This document shows, in pieces, positions 51,345 through 62,000 of a DNA stretch of 64,000 bases (its first letter is position 1; every line of letters begins with the position of its first letter). A model generated the notes under the pieces. That model saw only the letters and a list, made by a program, of their open reading frames with translations. It did not search any database and was not told the DNA's origin. The position numbers and the translations under genes were made by a program. Source of the DNA: Druceiella hillmani. Lineage: Eukaryota; Arthropoda; Insecta; Lepidoptera; Hepialidae. Location: NCBI GenBank assembly GCA_039881145.1, contig JAYKKI010000008.1:34544501-34608500 (forward strand). Direction: 5' to 3'.

Positions 51345-52265
51345 TTTATTTAGTTTATGCGGTCAGTGGATAATATTAGCAAAATTATCAAACAAATAAT
51401 AGAACATTTCTTATTTTATTGATTTACCATACGTATATTTAGGGTTTTTTTCGAACTATAGAATTAAGATGTTAAATATTTGTCTTTATTTAAAATTGTC
51501 TTGGGTAGTAAATAATTCCATGATTAGGCGACGTATCACCGCTCAGTCTTGACAATTTGTTCCAAAAATGTTAAAGGATCTTCCTTTATGGATTTACATT
51601 GATTTTATTTATAACCTTGATTACCATTATAAACGGAATTTTCAAAATTTCACTCATGAAGAAATACTGTATTTTTTAAATTCGATCTGCTCTACTGCAC
51701 CTTCTAATACCTTCTTTTAAAAGGAATGTAATAAATCTAAACAAACGTTAATTGTATAAATTAATAAAACCTGCCACCATCGTAAGCTCATCTTTCTTCA
51801 CATTGTGGGCGCTGTTATTTTGTTTTATTCTACCTATAAAATATTTGATCTAATATTTAGAAACAAGTACCTAAAAATGTTTCTATGTTTTATTAAATTT
51901 TGCTCGTTAACTATAATATAATTAAAATGTTTAATTTATGTGATGATATACAATTATTAGATAAAAATTACTGAGAAAAACTGAAAATTGTGTATATTTA
52001 ATACAGGAAGGTTTTTCATGAAATTTAATAATTTCTGAAAAGAATGACGTCAATAAAAGAAATGAATATATATTTATTAGTGGTGAAAAATTTTCACATC
52101 TAACTTTGCCAAGCGAAAATAAAAACATGATTTTTATAACAGTCTCAATATCCAAATCACTTTCTTTAATTAGTTATTTTTATTTAACGAGTACGTATTT
52201 CTGCGTAAAATATAATGGAGTATTTGAAGCAACCGTTAACGTAACAAAAAAAAAAGGGAAAATAT
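51345..52265. other. gene-free stretch
   Basis: AT-rich; nothing recognised. Confidence 0.5.
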
Positions 52266-52402
52266 TATCAGATCCGCCACGCGATAAAAATAATTGACAG
52301 GTGTCGGCGCCTAAACGATGCTTGTCGACATCGCGGGCGTCATTAGGTCGAGACAAAAACGCAAATTGTATGCCGCTAGTTGTGTAATTCATAGTGATGG
52401 AT
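52266..52402 (+). repeat. dispersed GC-rich repeat, copy 3
   Basis: GATCCGCCACGCGATAAAAA, TAATTGACAGGTGTCGGCGC, CTAAACGATGCTTGTCG, GGGCGTCATTAGG, GAGACAAAAACGCAAATTGT, then ATTCATAGTGATGG. It includes a CAGGTG E-box at 52298-52303 and a TTGACAG (TALE homeodomain-type) word. Confidence 0.75.
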
Positions 52403-52607
52403 GTAGAAGAATTAGGTTCATCTATTTAGTTTAGACCTGGTAGAACTTTCCATTCGTTTCATTTAATGGACCTAAATCCGTTGACAACAATGATAAAAAT
52501 AGTATGTCGAGTTTTGCAATAAAATTAATGGTGAGGTGAAATCAATAATTTGGTAACATTAATCGAATGAATGTATAATATAGTTACATCAGTAAAATAT
52601 AGTTACA

Positions 52608-52688
52608 TAGGTTATTTAACTACAGTAACTTGTCTAGAACCAATATATCATATTGGTTCTAGACAAGTTACTGTAGTTAAGTAACCTA
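52608..52688. repeat. near-perfect palindrome, 39-bp arms, 3-nt loop
   Basis: 52608-52646 pairs with 52650-52688 with one mismatch and loop ATC; the core is AACTTGTCTAGAACCAATAT. It may be a young template-switch palindrome, a fold-back MITE or a small-RNA hairpin. Confidence 0.95.
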
Positions 52689-53484
52689 TTTTTTATTGAA
52701 CCTACGATCGTCTGGGAACGCTGAGTAAAGTTGGTTTAATTATTATTAAGAAAATTCACTTTCAATGCAATTACTTTTTTCACAGATTTTTTTCATTCTT
52801 TATTTCTTTAATTAAAAATGATAGCAAGAATATTTTTTTTCTAAAACAAAGTTTTGAAAAATTTTAATAAACGGTTTAATCACCTGAAAATTACTACTCC
52901 GATAGTCCTTTATTGATTTAGAAATATTTGTCTTGTCACTTGGCTCCCCAAACCGTTTTTTGTTATTTCTTTCATTGACTATAAATGCAAGAAAGTAATG
53001 AAATTTTTTAAACGTTAGATTATTATTAATTATTTCATATTAGATATTTTTTATCTTCATTAACGCATATTAAATCAAATTACTTTAAATAATATTTATT
53101 TTTTATTCAACCCCAATTTTCTAGTGGAAGCTATATTTGATAGAAAGATCTTTATTGAAAGAAGGATTTACGGAGGCTTTAATTTGATATATAAAAGACG
53201 AAGAAAAACTAAAAAATTCTGGTTCTGAAACGTAATTTATCTCATAGTTTTTGGCATTTAGGATTTAGAAACAAGTTTAGAAATGAGGCAGTTATTTATC
53301 GAGATATAATCCAAGTTTTGAACAAACAAATGTGAAGGACGGCACTTAGGATACAACAATTTATTGAACGTTTAATCTGATCATGGCGTGTAAAAATTTA
53401 GTACAGCAAAGAAATGTATATTTTTTTGAATCTCGAGTCTTATTTAACGTTCAAAACTTTTAATTTAAACATCACTAGTAATAG
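52689..53484. other. gene-free stretch
   Basis: AT-rich; nothing recognised. Confidence 0.5.
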
Positions 53485-53740
53485 TACAGCCCTCCTTGGC
53501 GGAAGTGGATCGCGCGCTAATTGGGCCCAGGCTATGCATAATGTAATAATTTATTTGGGCAGGTGTGAATGCATTGGGTGATAATAGAGTGTCCATATTG
53601 TGTATCTATACTTTGCAGTTGGCTTCAGGGTAGGGTCAGCCGTGGAAATGGTTTTATGTTCTAAATAAGTACATAAATGAGAACAGGTTCTATATTCGCC
53701 GTAAGCTAAGCAGGTGCATTATTGAGCTAACTTATTAAAT
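53485..53740. promoter_or_regulatory. GC-richer unique block, candidate conserved enhancer
   Basis: About 255 bp with GC-rich words (GCCCTCCTTGGCGG, GATCGCGCGCTAATTGGGCC), an octamer-like ATGCATAAT, a CAGGTG E-box at 53560-53565 overlapping a T-box-like AGGTGTGAA, and AGGGTCA. No ORF of note. Inferred from contrast with the background only. Confidence 0.35.
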
Positions 53741-54679
53741 TTTCACAATGAAAAAGACTTCATTAAAAATATAGGAAAATGAGTTTAGTGGAAAAATGTT
53801 TTAAAAAAGTATTGTCCGTAATTTGGAGACTGTAAAATAGTAGTAAATATGCAAGAAAAAAGCTTGATCTCTTGTGTTGAGCGTCAATTATTTAAAATGC
53901 ATGCTCAAATTTAAAACTTGTAGTGCCATTTGTCAAAAGATTAGAATTTTAGGGTTAAGTTACTTGTATCAAGTCAATTTTTAAATCAAAACACTAGTTC
54001 TCAAGGTGCGTTATATTTTTAAAATACTATCTGAAATAGAGTATGATAATTTCGTTATTTTATTATATTGCAAGTATAAGGATTACAAAATTTCTAATCT
54101 TTCACAATAATATTGCTAAAAATGTTCACAATATATATTATTCTTACATTTCTTCCAAATAACTTGTTATGCAGCGTACAAGTATTTTAGTGTGGGTAAT
54201 AAATTAAATAAATGTTATTTTATGAAGTTATTAGAATATTCTTTGAGGTCAACAAGAATTAAGTAATAATGAATTTCTATAAAAATAATGTTAAACAAAT
54301 TCAAAATTTACAATATTTTTAAGTCTATAAAAATATATTACGCAATATATAAATATGTTTGACCTTGTGAAAAATTACGTTAATTTTTATAAGTATTGTA
54401 AAAGGAATACCACAATTGTGTACGGAAATCTGGTAGTGCGAGTTCTACTCCTATGTAACAGGTTTTATTATATCCTACGGAAAATACTAACTCATATTTA
54501 ATAAGGAAAAAAACCAAATGATAAGGCAGCTAAATTTACGCTATTAAAGTTTATAGACTAAATAGGAGTTGGTTTAATAGTATAGTTAGTAGAATAGTTT
54601 CAATTGTTAATTTAGAGTATACACTTCAAATAATAAACACTATCTGGGTATGCGCTATTTAAAAACTTACTGACAAATG
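53741..54679. other. gene-free stretch
   Basis: AT-rich. Around 54262-54315 a faint match to the GAATTTCTA..AAAAT module of the inverted-repeat families is visible. Confidence 0.4.
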
Positions 54680-55130
54680 TCCATAGCTTAGTCGGTCTTT
54701 AGTCTTTAATTTTATTGCGGTTTCATGTGAACCATTTTGGCGTTTATATTTGCTTATTTAAGTCAGGTCTAAGTGAGCCAATGAAATAAAGGCACAGAGA
54801 CAATTTTCTTGCTCTGCAGTAGCATGCGGAAGTTAAGTAATGAATAAACCAAATTATGTTCTCAGTTTCATAATCCGCTCAAGCGTTCTCGAGCTGCGCA
54901 TTGGCGTATCCTTTAGATAGTATTTTGAAAATGATTATTTTGATATTATATGCAAATCCTTTATAAATGACCTAAAGGGTAGTCGTTAATAAATGCTTAT
55001 CTCACGAAAGGAGCAGCACAGTGCCGCGAAGACGTCAGGAAGACCTCTGATTAGCATTGCTTAATTTAGGGAAATCTCTCGAGGCTGTGGAAATGTTTCC
55101 ACTTGAAAAATCTTCCCGCTGTAGTTTTTA
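54680..55130. promoter_or_regulatory. two GC-richer unique patches, candidate conserved DNA
   Basis: 54715-54905 (GCAGTAGCATGCGG, AAGCGTTCTCGAGCTGCGCA) and 55005-55115 (GGAGCAGCACAGTGCCGCG, AGACGTCAGG, CTCTCGAGGCTG) stand out from AT-rich flanks. No coding frame or RNA gene recognised. Confidence 0.28.
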
Positions 55131-56120
55131 TCCGTAAATTATTTTACTGTATTTTGAGGTGTTAAAATTATAAAGAAAATGATATATTTGGCTATTTTGT
55201 CACAAACCAACTAATAGTTGAAAATAAGCATATTTTTAACGTGTAAACGTTTATAAAAATATTTCCGTTTCCGTCCAAAATCCCTCGAAAGTTAGTGATG
55301 AAACGGTGTCATCGTTGTTATGAAAATAATAAAAGTCAAAGACTAAGCTAAGCAGAAAAAAAATTAAGTTGTCGAGTGAAAAGTTGTGCCGGGTTTGTGC
55401 ACAGGTTACGAAACTTTTTAAAATTACTCGTTTCATGTAACTCGTTCCTCGCAATTAAGAAAGTATTCGGCGCTAGATGCAAACTAGTGGTCCACGAAAT
55501 ATATTTTCACACAAAAAATGACGGTAGCGATACTACCCGTCCAATTTTTGTTAAGGATGAGATTGAAAATCACTCGAAATCTACAAAAGATAACTGCAAA
55601 ATATACAAAATATAATGAATGTAATAGAAAAATTGAAATGTGTTCGAATTCCTTCATAAAGAAAAAAAAATAATTTATGAACGGAAACCCCGGTGTTCAA
55701 AATTAATTACGTCATCATGAACGTATTTACAAATATACATGAAAATTCTAATATTCTTCGCTTATAGATTTTTCATGATTCATAATCATCCTTAAAAATA
55801 CTATTGGTTGGTTCATAAAAGAATAGCCAAATATTTATTTTATTTTATATTCTTAATTTTTTTATTAAAAAATCCTAATTTAATTAAAAAGCTTCATTAA
55901 TTGAGTAAATAGAAGTTAAGTCTATAGGTAAGACGAGAGGTTTATTACCGGACTGGATTATTTGTCAATTACAAATTTTAATTTAAATAGTACACAGCTT
56001 TCCACTTCACGTGGCAAGACTCAATGAACCCAAAACATGAATATATCTAATTCGCATTGTTTCTTTGATGCAATATTCGCGTATTTGCGATGTTAATGTC
56101 ACAAATTAGTATTTTGGTTA
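55131..56120. other. gene-free stretch
   Basis: AT-rich. The 79-codon ORF at 55376 has no recognisable domain. Confidence 0.45.
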
Positions 56121-56165
56121 GAGCATTTATCTGGCAGTACTTGTCTGCGTAGTGCCAGTAAGCTC
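56121..56165 (+). other. imperfect hairpin, about 18 bp
   Basis: GAGC...CTGGCA.TAC pairs with GTA.TGCCAG...GCTC around an 8-base loop (TTGTCTGC). The size is at the lower end for an insect pre-miRNA stem, and I recognise no known miRNA seed. Possibly a degenerate tRNA-like or hairpin element. Confidence 0.3.
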
Positions 56166-56185
56166 TCGGAATGGTCTTTAGTCTT

Positions 56186-56189
<4 letters not shown>

Positions 56190-56235
<46 letters not shown>
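56190..56235. repeat. (TA)n microsatellite
   Basis: About 45 bp TA array. Confidence 0.95.
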
Positions 56236-56237
<2 letters not shown>

Positions 56238-56247
56238 TGAGTCACAC

Positions 56248-56292
56248 GCTTGATTGGCCTTAACTCTGTTCAAGAGTTAACGCCAATCAAGC
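56248..56292. repeat. short palindrome, 19 bp paired with one mismatch, 5-nt loop
   Basis: GCTTGATTGGC/GCCAATCAAGC and TTAACTCT/AGAGTTAA pair around GTTCA with a single C-C mismatch. The left arm word GATTGGCCTTAACT is also found at about 62000, so one arm is ancestral and the other is an inverted local copy. Confidence 0.9.
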
Positions 56293-56879
56293 TGTTATTC
56301 AATTATTCAACTACATCGCGTTTTCCTTATTAGGCTGTGTTGGTCGCTCTATAATTAATCTCTTCCTGAACTGAAAATTAATAAGTATTTATTATTAAAA
56401 AAAAACTGCTGCCAAATATTATTTAATTATTAAAGGTAGGAACAGAGCGTTTTCATAAACAATTAATTTTTTGTGCCGTCAAAAGTATATGCGCAGAGTA
56501 AAATTTCATTCGTTAAAAATGAAATATGTAAAAAGTGAGGCGAAAAACGTTATTATGAATATATAAAAGTCAAAGACAAGTGTAATATGAAAATTGTAAA
56601 TTTAAATGACAACAATATTTCACCAAGAATTGAGGAACAATACCGTTATCATGTTTATAACTTTCATTTATTTTTTCTCTGAACATGAAGTATTTGAATC
56701 CTCTAATGGCTTTCCAAAGAAATCTTATCCATTATCATTGCAAGATAATAATGCTTTACTGATATTTTATAACAGGAAACATTTTTCGATTAGAAACATT
56801 TTAAGGTATAATATCACATACATGTGTGCGAGTACGCAAATTATAAAGATCGCAAAATATTTTTTTTAAGTTTTATGCA
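56293..56879. other. gene-free stretch
   Basis: AT-rich. The 87-codon ORF at 56606 has no recognisable domain. Confidence 0.45.
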
Positions 56880-57625
56880 AGATAGTTCTACAGATATTGT
56901 TGAAAATGTGTGCATTGTCTTTTTAGAATCCCTTGTACTATAACTCAAAAGATATTGTTAAAAATATGTAAGCCTTATTTTTTTTAAAGTTTCATGTACG
57001 ATAATTCTAGAGATATCATTGAAAATGTGTAAACCTTTTTTTAGAATTCCATATACAATAATTCTAGCGATATTTCTGAAAATACGTAAGGCTTATTTTT
57101 TTTAGAATTCCATGTACGGTAACTCTGGAGATACTGTTGAAAATGTGTAAGGCCTGTTTTTTTAAAAGTCTATGTACAATAATTCTAGAGATATTGTTCA
57201 AAATGTCTAAGCCTTGTTTTTTACAATGACTTGTACTATAATTCTAGAGAAATTGTTGAACATGTTTAAGACCTGTTTTTTTTAGAATTCCATGTACGAC
57301 ATCTATAGAGATATTATTGAAAATATGTAAGCCTTCTTTTTTTGGAATTCTATGTACGCTAACTCTAGAGATATTGTTGATAATGTGTGAGACTTGTTTT
57401 TTTAGAATTTTATATACGATAATTTTACAGATATTATTGAAAATGCGTAAGCCTTGTTTTTTTAGAACGCCATGTGCCATAACTTCAGAAACATTGCTCT
57501 TATTTTTTTTAGAATTCCATGCACGATAACTCTAGAGATTTTGTTGAAAATATGTGGGACTTGCTTTTTGGAATTCCATGTACGATAACTCTACAGATAC
57601 TGTTGAAAATGTGCAGCTTGTCTCA
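56880..57625 (+). repeat. minisatellite, about 60-bp unit, about 13 copies
   Basis: Units are built on AGATATTGTTGAAAATGTGT, AAGCCTTGTTTTTTTTAGAA and TTCCATGTACGATAATTCTAG. Starts of the first word are near 56889, 56950, 57013, 57069, 57130, 57190, 57248, 57309, 57369, 57429, 57489 (truncated), 57536 and 57595. Because 60 is a multiple of three, the minus strand keeps a periodic ORF (57244-57480) with repeated KKxGLxxxNNIS-like peptides; I regard this as a by-product. Confidence 0.93.
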
Positions 57626-58874
57626 TTGTTGAAACATATTATTCATCAGTTAACACTTAAAAATATTTAGAAGGAAATTTTCGGGGTGGGAAGGAAAGGG
57701 TTTTGGGGAGCCATTGGAATATTTTTATTTTTTTACAATATCATCTGTCGTATTGTATCAATTTGAAGAGAAAATTATGAGGACCAATAATATTTTTTAA
57801 AAAATTATACATAGTCTAGATACAGATATATTTACCTCTCCCATCTTCTGAAGTTAAAATACAAAAAAAACAACAGGATTACTAGAAGTATATCTAAAGT
57901 TTACCGCAAAACTATAAAGTTCATGATATTGTAATACTTCTGAAAGGTATTATTATATTTTTTACTGACATGTTATGTAATTCCTTTGGTATATGTTACA
58001 ATATATCGAACGATTGGATTACGATATTCAGAATTCATATTTTATAAATCAAACTTCATATGGTTTCTATAAAATACGCTCAACGACTTTATTTTTCTAT
58101 GCAATTTTCAAAAATGATAAAACCTGTATTCTTTTTAGAAATGTTCTATAGAGACATAATGGATGGGGAAATAATAAGAATTAACTTTTTTGCTCCACAT
58201 ACTTGATCTTCTAATGAAGATGCCCGTAAGAACGTGTGAGACTTCTAAAAATCATGTGTTTTACGTGAGTAATAAACTAATCATCAAAGTTGATCATAGA
58301 CCGTATCAAGAAGCTTACTTTTTGTAGATATCGTTGATGGTGGATATATTTTTTTATAATCATGTTTTTTTATAATCACGCCGCAAATTATCGTTCAAGT
58401 TAAGAATATCTGCAACTAATAAGCATTTTAGCTACAAATTTCAGGATGTACTTAAACAGTTTGTCAGGGTAGAGTTTTGTACTTTTCAAAACAAATTGAG
58501 TACCAGATAATAAGTTATATTTATGTTGAGGTCACTTTATTTGTAGTAAATTCTTGAAGAGAAATATATGCTCATTATTATATTTATTATTACTAAAGTA
58601 CTTTCAATGAGAGAAAACTCTATAGTACCTATTTCCTAAATTTTGGTACTTTATATAAAGTGAATAACGCTCCGGAGTCATGAGGTCTTTTAAAATTTGC
58701 CAGTGTTTTTATGTTTTATTTCCTAGATCTTATTTGATTTGCACTCGACGGATTTTAAATGTTTTACAATATTATGTGGGTAAACAAATTCTTTTAAAAA
58801 TAAATATAATTAATTAAATTATTACTTAAATATCTAATACGTTGCATGGTTGAAAAAAAAATTACATTATTATA

Positions 58875-58877
<3 letters not shown>
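57626..58877. other. gene-free stretch
   Basis: AT-rich; nothing recognised. Confidence 0.5.

Positions 58878-58932
<55 letters not shown>
58878..58932. repeat. (TA)n microsatellite
   Basis: TA array of about 55 bp. Confidence 0.95.
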
Positions 58933-60307
58933 AACTGTCGTTTCAGTGGAGCGTTCACAAAGGAAGTGCAACTGAGCAGCATAAAAATATTCTCCAACTT
59001 AATTAAAGATGAGCATTTTGATAAAATTTATTGAAAATCGTTGTAAATACAAGCCTATACTAAAAAAACAAGCCTATACTTAAACAATCATTGATTTTTA
59101 AATTTTTTATCTTGTAATTCTTTATTAAATAAATGCATTACTGTACTCGGATACTGAGTAAGAAGACGAGATAATGTACTCGCATAAAAAGATTTTATGA
59201 TGTCCAAAGGGCTTAACTTGATTTATTTGTTTAAAATGCTTAAATTTTGGAATGCAGGTATTACATTTGATTATTTTTTTAAAGTAATACAATAGACAGA
59301 TGAATCACTTTCACACATATTTATCGATTGCCGTAGCAAAATTATTATGTAACATTCGAATGATAAAAATAAGTGAATCTCTTACAGAAAGATATTTATA
59401 TGTACTATTTAGGGACTAATTTCTACATTGATAAATATTTGTTATTAATAAATATGCGATTTATGATTAATACTTGTTTTTAAGTACAGAAGAGTATTTT
59501 CAGGAAATCATGCATGAAAAGGGATAAAAAGAAAAATATGAAGGATATTTTTCTGAATATCTACTTGGAAAATATTCTTATCATTTTCAAAAAATATCTT
59601 AATTTTTTTTAAAACTGATAATAAATTTAATGGGTATTATTTTATTAAAAATTATTATCTTTGAAATTAATATATTTTTTAATAGGTTTGTGTAAATTAA
59701 CAGCGATAAAATAACTTAAAACTTTACCTATTTCTAGATTAAAATATCCGTTCAGTGTTAGCACAAACCTGCGAATCTTTACAATTCACAAAATGTTTAA
59801 GACTTAAATAAAAGTCCGTCGATTAACTTGTTTTTACAGACAGGAAAACAGGACAGACTAAATTTAAGACCATTAGTATATAATTCTGCTAGTTGAAGAA
59901 TTAAGGATTTAATTACTTATGTATTAACTTGGAATTATGCTCCTTTGCTTCGGAACCATAAAAATACCCTTATGCGTCAATAACGAGTGAATTAGAATAT
60001 ATGATATCTAAGGCATAGGTTTCATTAATTTTTTTCCACTAGAAAATGAGAACAATTCTGACCGATTTTCGCCTATCTCAAAGTTATAAGTTCAAACGGC
60101 TAAACGAAAAAATAGAGCATACAAAAGATGCTCTGACAGAGACGATAAATATTTAAATGGTGGTGCGTATATTTTGGCTTGTGCGGTAAATCGCTAGAAA
60201 GTGAGGTGTCCCTCAAAAGTCGGCAGTTACCGGCCGTCGACTTTTCACCTAAAAAGTCGTTCATTTACCTTGTGGGTAAAAGTAAAAAAAAACCATAGTA
60301 AGAAAAA
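58933..60307. other. gene-free stretch
   Basis: AT-rich; a slightly GC-richer patch at 60190-60260 (CGGCAGTTACCGGCCGTCG) is not assignable. Confidence 0.45.
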
Positions 60308-60327
60308 TATATATATATATATATATA
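60308..60327. repeat. short (TA)n tract at the mariner left end
   Basis: TA array immediately before the mariner 5' end; mariner elements insert at TA. Confidence 0.9.
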
Positions 60328-60586
60328 CAAGGGGCGGCTGAAAAGTTTTCAGCCTAAGTACCTTTAAGTATTACTAATGACTCACGCAGCACATCACTAA
60401 TTACGGGTATCCTAAGAAATATAAATGTCAAGTTTCATGTCATTAACATCACTACGCTTTTAGTAACGAAACCATAAACGTCACCGTGTCCAAGTCATCC
60501 GCACTTTGCACGAAATTGGAGTACAGAATTGTCATACAATTCCTTACAAAGACGATCAGTGGTTCAAAGATGATCACAGGTCGTGA

Positions 60587-61480
60587 TGCCCAAATCCGTT
60601 ATCGAAGAAAACATTGAAAAAATGAAAAAAACATTTTTGTTTTTTTTCCTTTGAAAAATGAAAAAAACCACTTTATTCGCGGACCTTCGAGAACAACTAT
60701 CGAAGATCCGCGAATAAAGTTGTGGCAGATAGTTAAAGCCATGGGTAAGGAACGAATCGGCGACATTTTGTATAATCATTTGCACATGAAAAAGGTGTGC
60801 GCGCGATGGGTGCCGAAAATGCTCACGACGCTGGACAAGCAGCATCGAGTCACAACTTTGCAGGAGTTTTTGGAAATCTATGGCGATAATCCTGACGTTG
60901 TTTTTTCTCGTCTTGTAACTGTTGATGAAACATGGATTCGACAGTACGATCCGACCAGTCAAAATATTAGTCAATGCAATGGATAAAAAAGGGAGAAAAG
61001 CCTCCACGGAAGTTTAAAGTAGAAAGATTGGCGTCAATGGCCACTGTTTTTTGGGATTGTGAAGGAATTTTGTTCATCGACTACCTTCCTAAAAATACTA
61101 CAATGATCGTGTTGTTTACAAAAGTACGTCAAGTCGTTGTCGAGGAAAGGCGAGGCAAACTGGCAAAAGGAGTCCTGTTTTTGCAAGACAATGCGCCCGT
61201 CCACACTGCGCGAGTTGCAAGGCGTGCCCTTGCTGAGACAGGACTTGAAGAAATCAACCACCCGCCCCACAGTCCAGAGTTGGCCCCTTGCCATTATTCC
61301 CTCTTTTCAAATTTGAAATAAGACCTCCGAAGACGGAGATTTTACAGTGTCGAAGAAACGAAGACAGCCGTAAATGAACAAGACAAAAACGGCGAATATT
61401 TTTTGACCGGGTTAAAAGCCCTTTTTATTAAATGTAAGAAGTGTATTGAAATATTTTATGGGAGATTAGATTGAAAAATA
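60587..61480 (+). pseudogene. mariner transposase, broken
   Basis: The N-terminal part is short and scrambled: PKSVIEENIEKMKK (60590 on) is followed by a stop and a 51-base palindromic insertion. The frame from 60651 then reads DPRIKLWQIVKAMG, CARWVPKML and LVTVDETW (first catalytic Asp). A frameshift lies near 60970. The frame from 60974 continues as WIKKGEKPPRKFK, ATVFWDCEGI, VLFLQDNAPVHTA (second Asp) and HPPHSPELAPCHYSLFSNLK. In the last motif the family has LAPsDYhLF; here Asp is replaced by His (CAT), so the DDD triad is broken. The end CIEIFYGRL-stop is near 61443-61472. It cannot produce an active transposase. Confidence 0.92.
60670..60720. repeat. palindrome inside the mariner transposase, 21-bp arms
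   Basis: 60670-60690 pairs with 60700-60720 with one mismatch, and the loop is nine bases. It interrupts the expected N-terminal coding region, so one arm is an inverted copy of mariner coding sequence. Confidence 0.93.
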
Positions 61481-61510
61481 AATTGTTTATACATTTCTAT
61501 CAGTATATCG

Positions 61511-61591
<81 letters not shown>
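61511..61591. repeat. (CA)n then (TA)n microsatellite
   Basis: CACACA followed by TATATA with one TACATA interruption, at the 3' edge of the mariner relic. Confidence 0.95.
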
Positions 61592-61592
<1 letters not shown>

Positions 61593-61779
61593 TGATAAAC
61601 TAGTAAGCTGGCCAAGTAAGTAAATGCTTAGGTTGCTTTAGTTTGTATTTTGTGGTTTTGAGTAATTTTAAATATTACAATAGTTTCAATAACAATCCTT
61701 GCCCAGAATTAAATATAAGACAAGTTCTAGAATGATTTTTAATTACCACTGGATTTTAAAATAACAAAATTTAAAATAT
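61592..61779. other. AT-rich unique sequence
   Basis: Nothing recognised. Confidence 0.5.
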
Positions 61780-62000
61780 TCGAATTAGAGCTGCTCAAAG
61801 CAGTGAATGTCGTGTACCGAGGCCTAGTAATCGACAATATAGAAAGGGTGAGGCAATTAGCAGCACCTTCCACCAAAATAAGCACCCATTTGTCATATAA
61901 TCGTCATAAATTTGAAATGTTTACTTAAGTGGCACTTATTTATGTAATGACAGCATACACTCCGCGTGGTCTTTTGGTTATCATACGCTACAAACATGAT
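61780..62000. promoter_or_regulatory. GC-richer unique block, weak candidate regulatory DNA
   Basis: Words such as GGCAATTAGCAGCACCTTCC, TAAGCACCC and TACTTAAGTGGCACTT (NK2-type CAAGTG relative) in a moderately complex block. No ORF. The assignment is weak. Confidence 0.22.

Larger units (their letters stand above)
60328..61510 (+). mobile_element. decayed mariner element
   Basis: The left end CAAGGGGCGGCTGAAAAGTT follows a TA and is mariner-like. The body holds a broken transposase. No matching right inverted repeat is visible before the (CA)n/(TA)n array at 61511, so the 3' end is probably lost or too worn. Confidence 0.82.

Noticed and set aside
56100..56165. tRNA-like words (GGTTAGAGC) and a hairpin
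   Set aside because: No B box, no full cloverleaf and no matching acceptor stem.
57244..57480. Repeat-peptide ORF on the minus strand of the minisatellite
   Set aside because: Explained by a 60-bp unit divisible by three; no domain, start context or independent support.
56880..57625. Regular 60-bp array considered as a CRISPR
   Set aside because: The whole unit repeats with no unique spacers, and the genome is eukaryotic.
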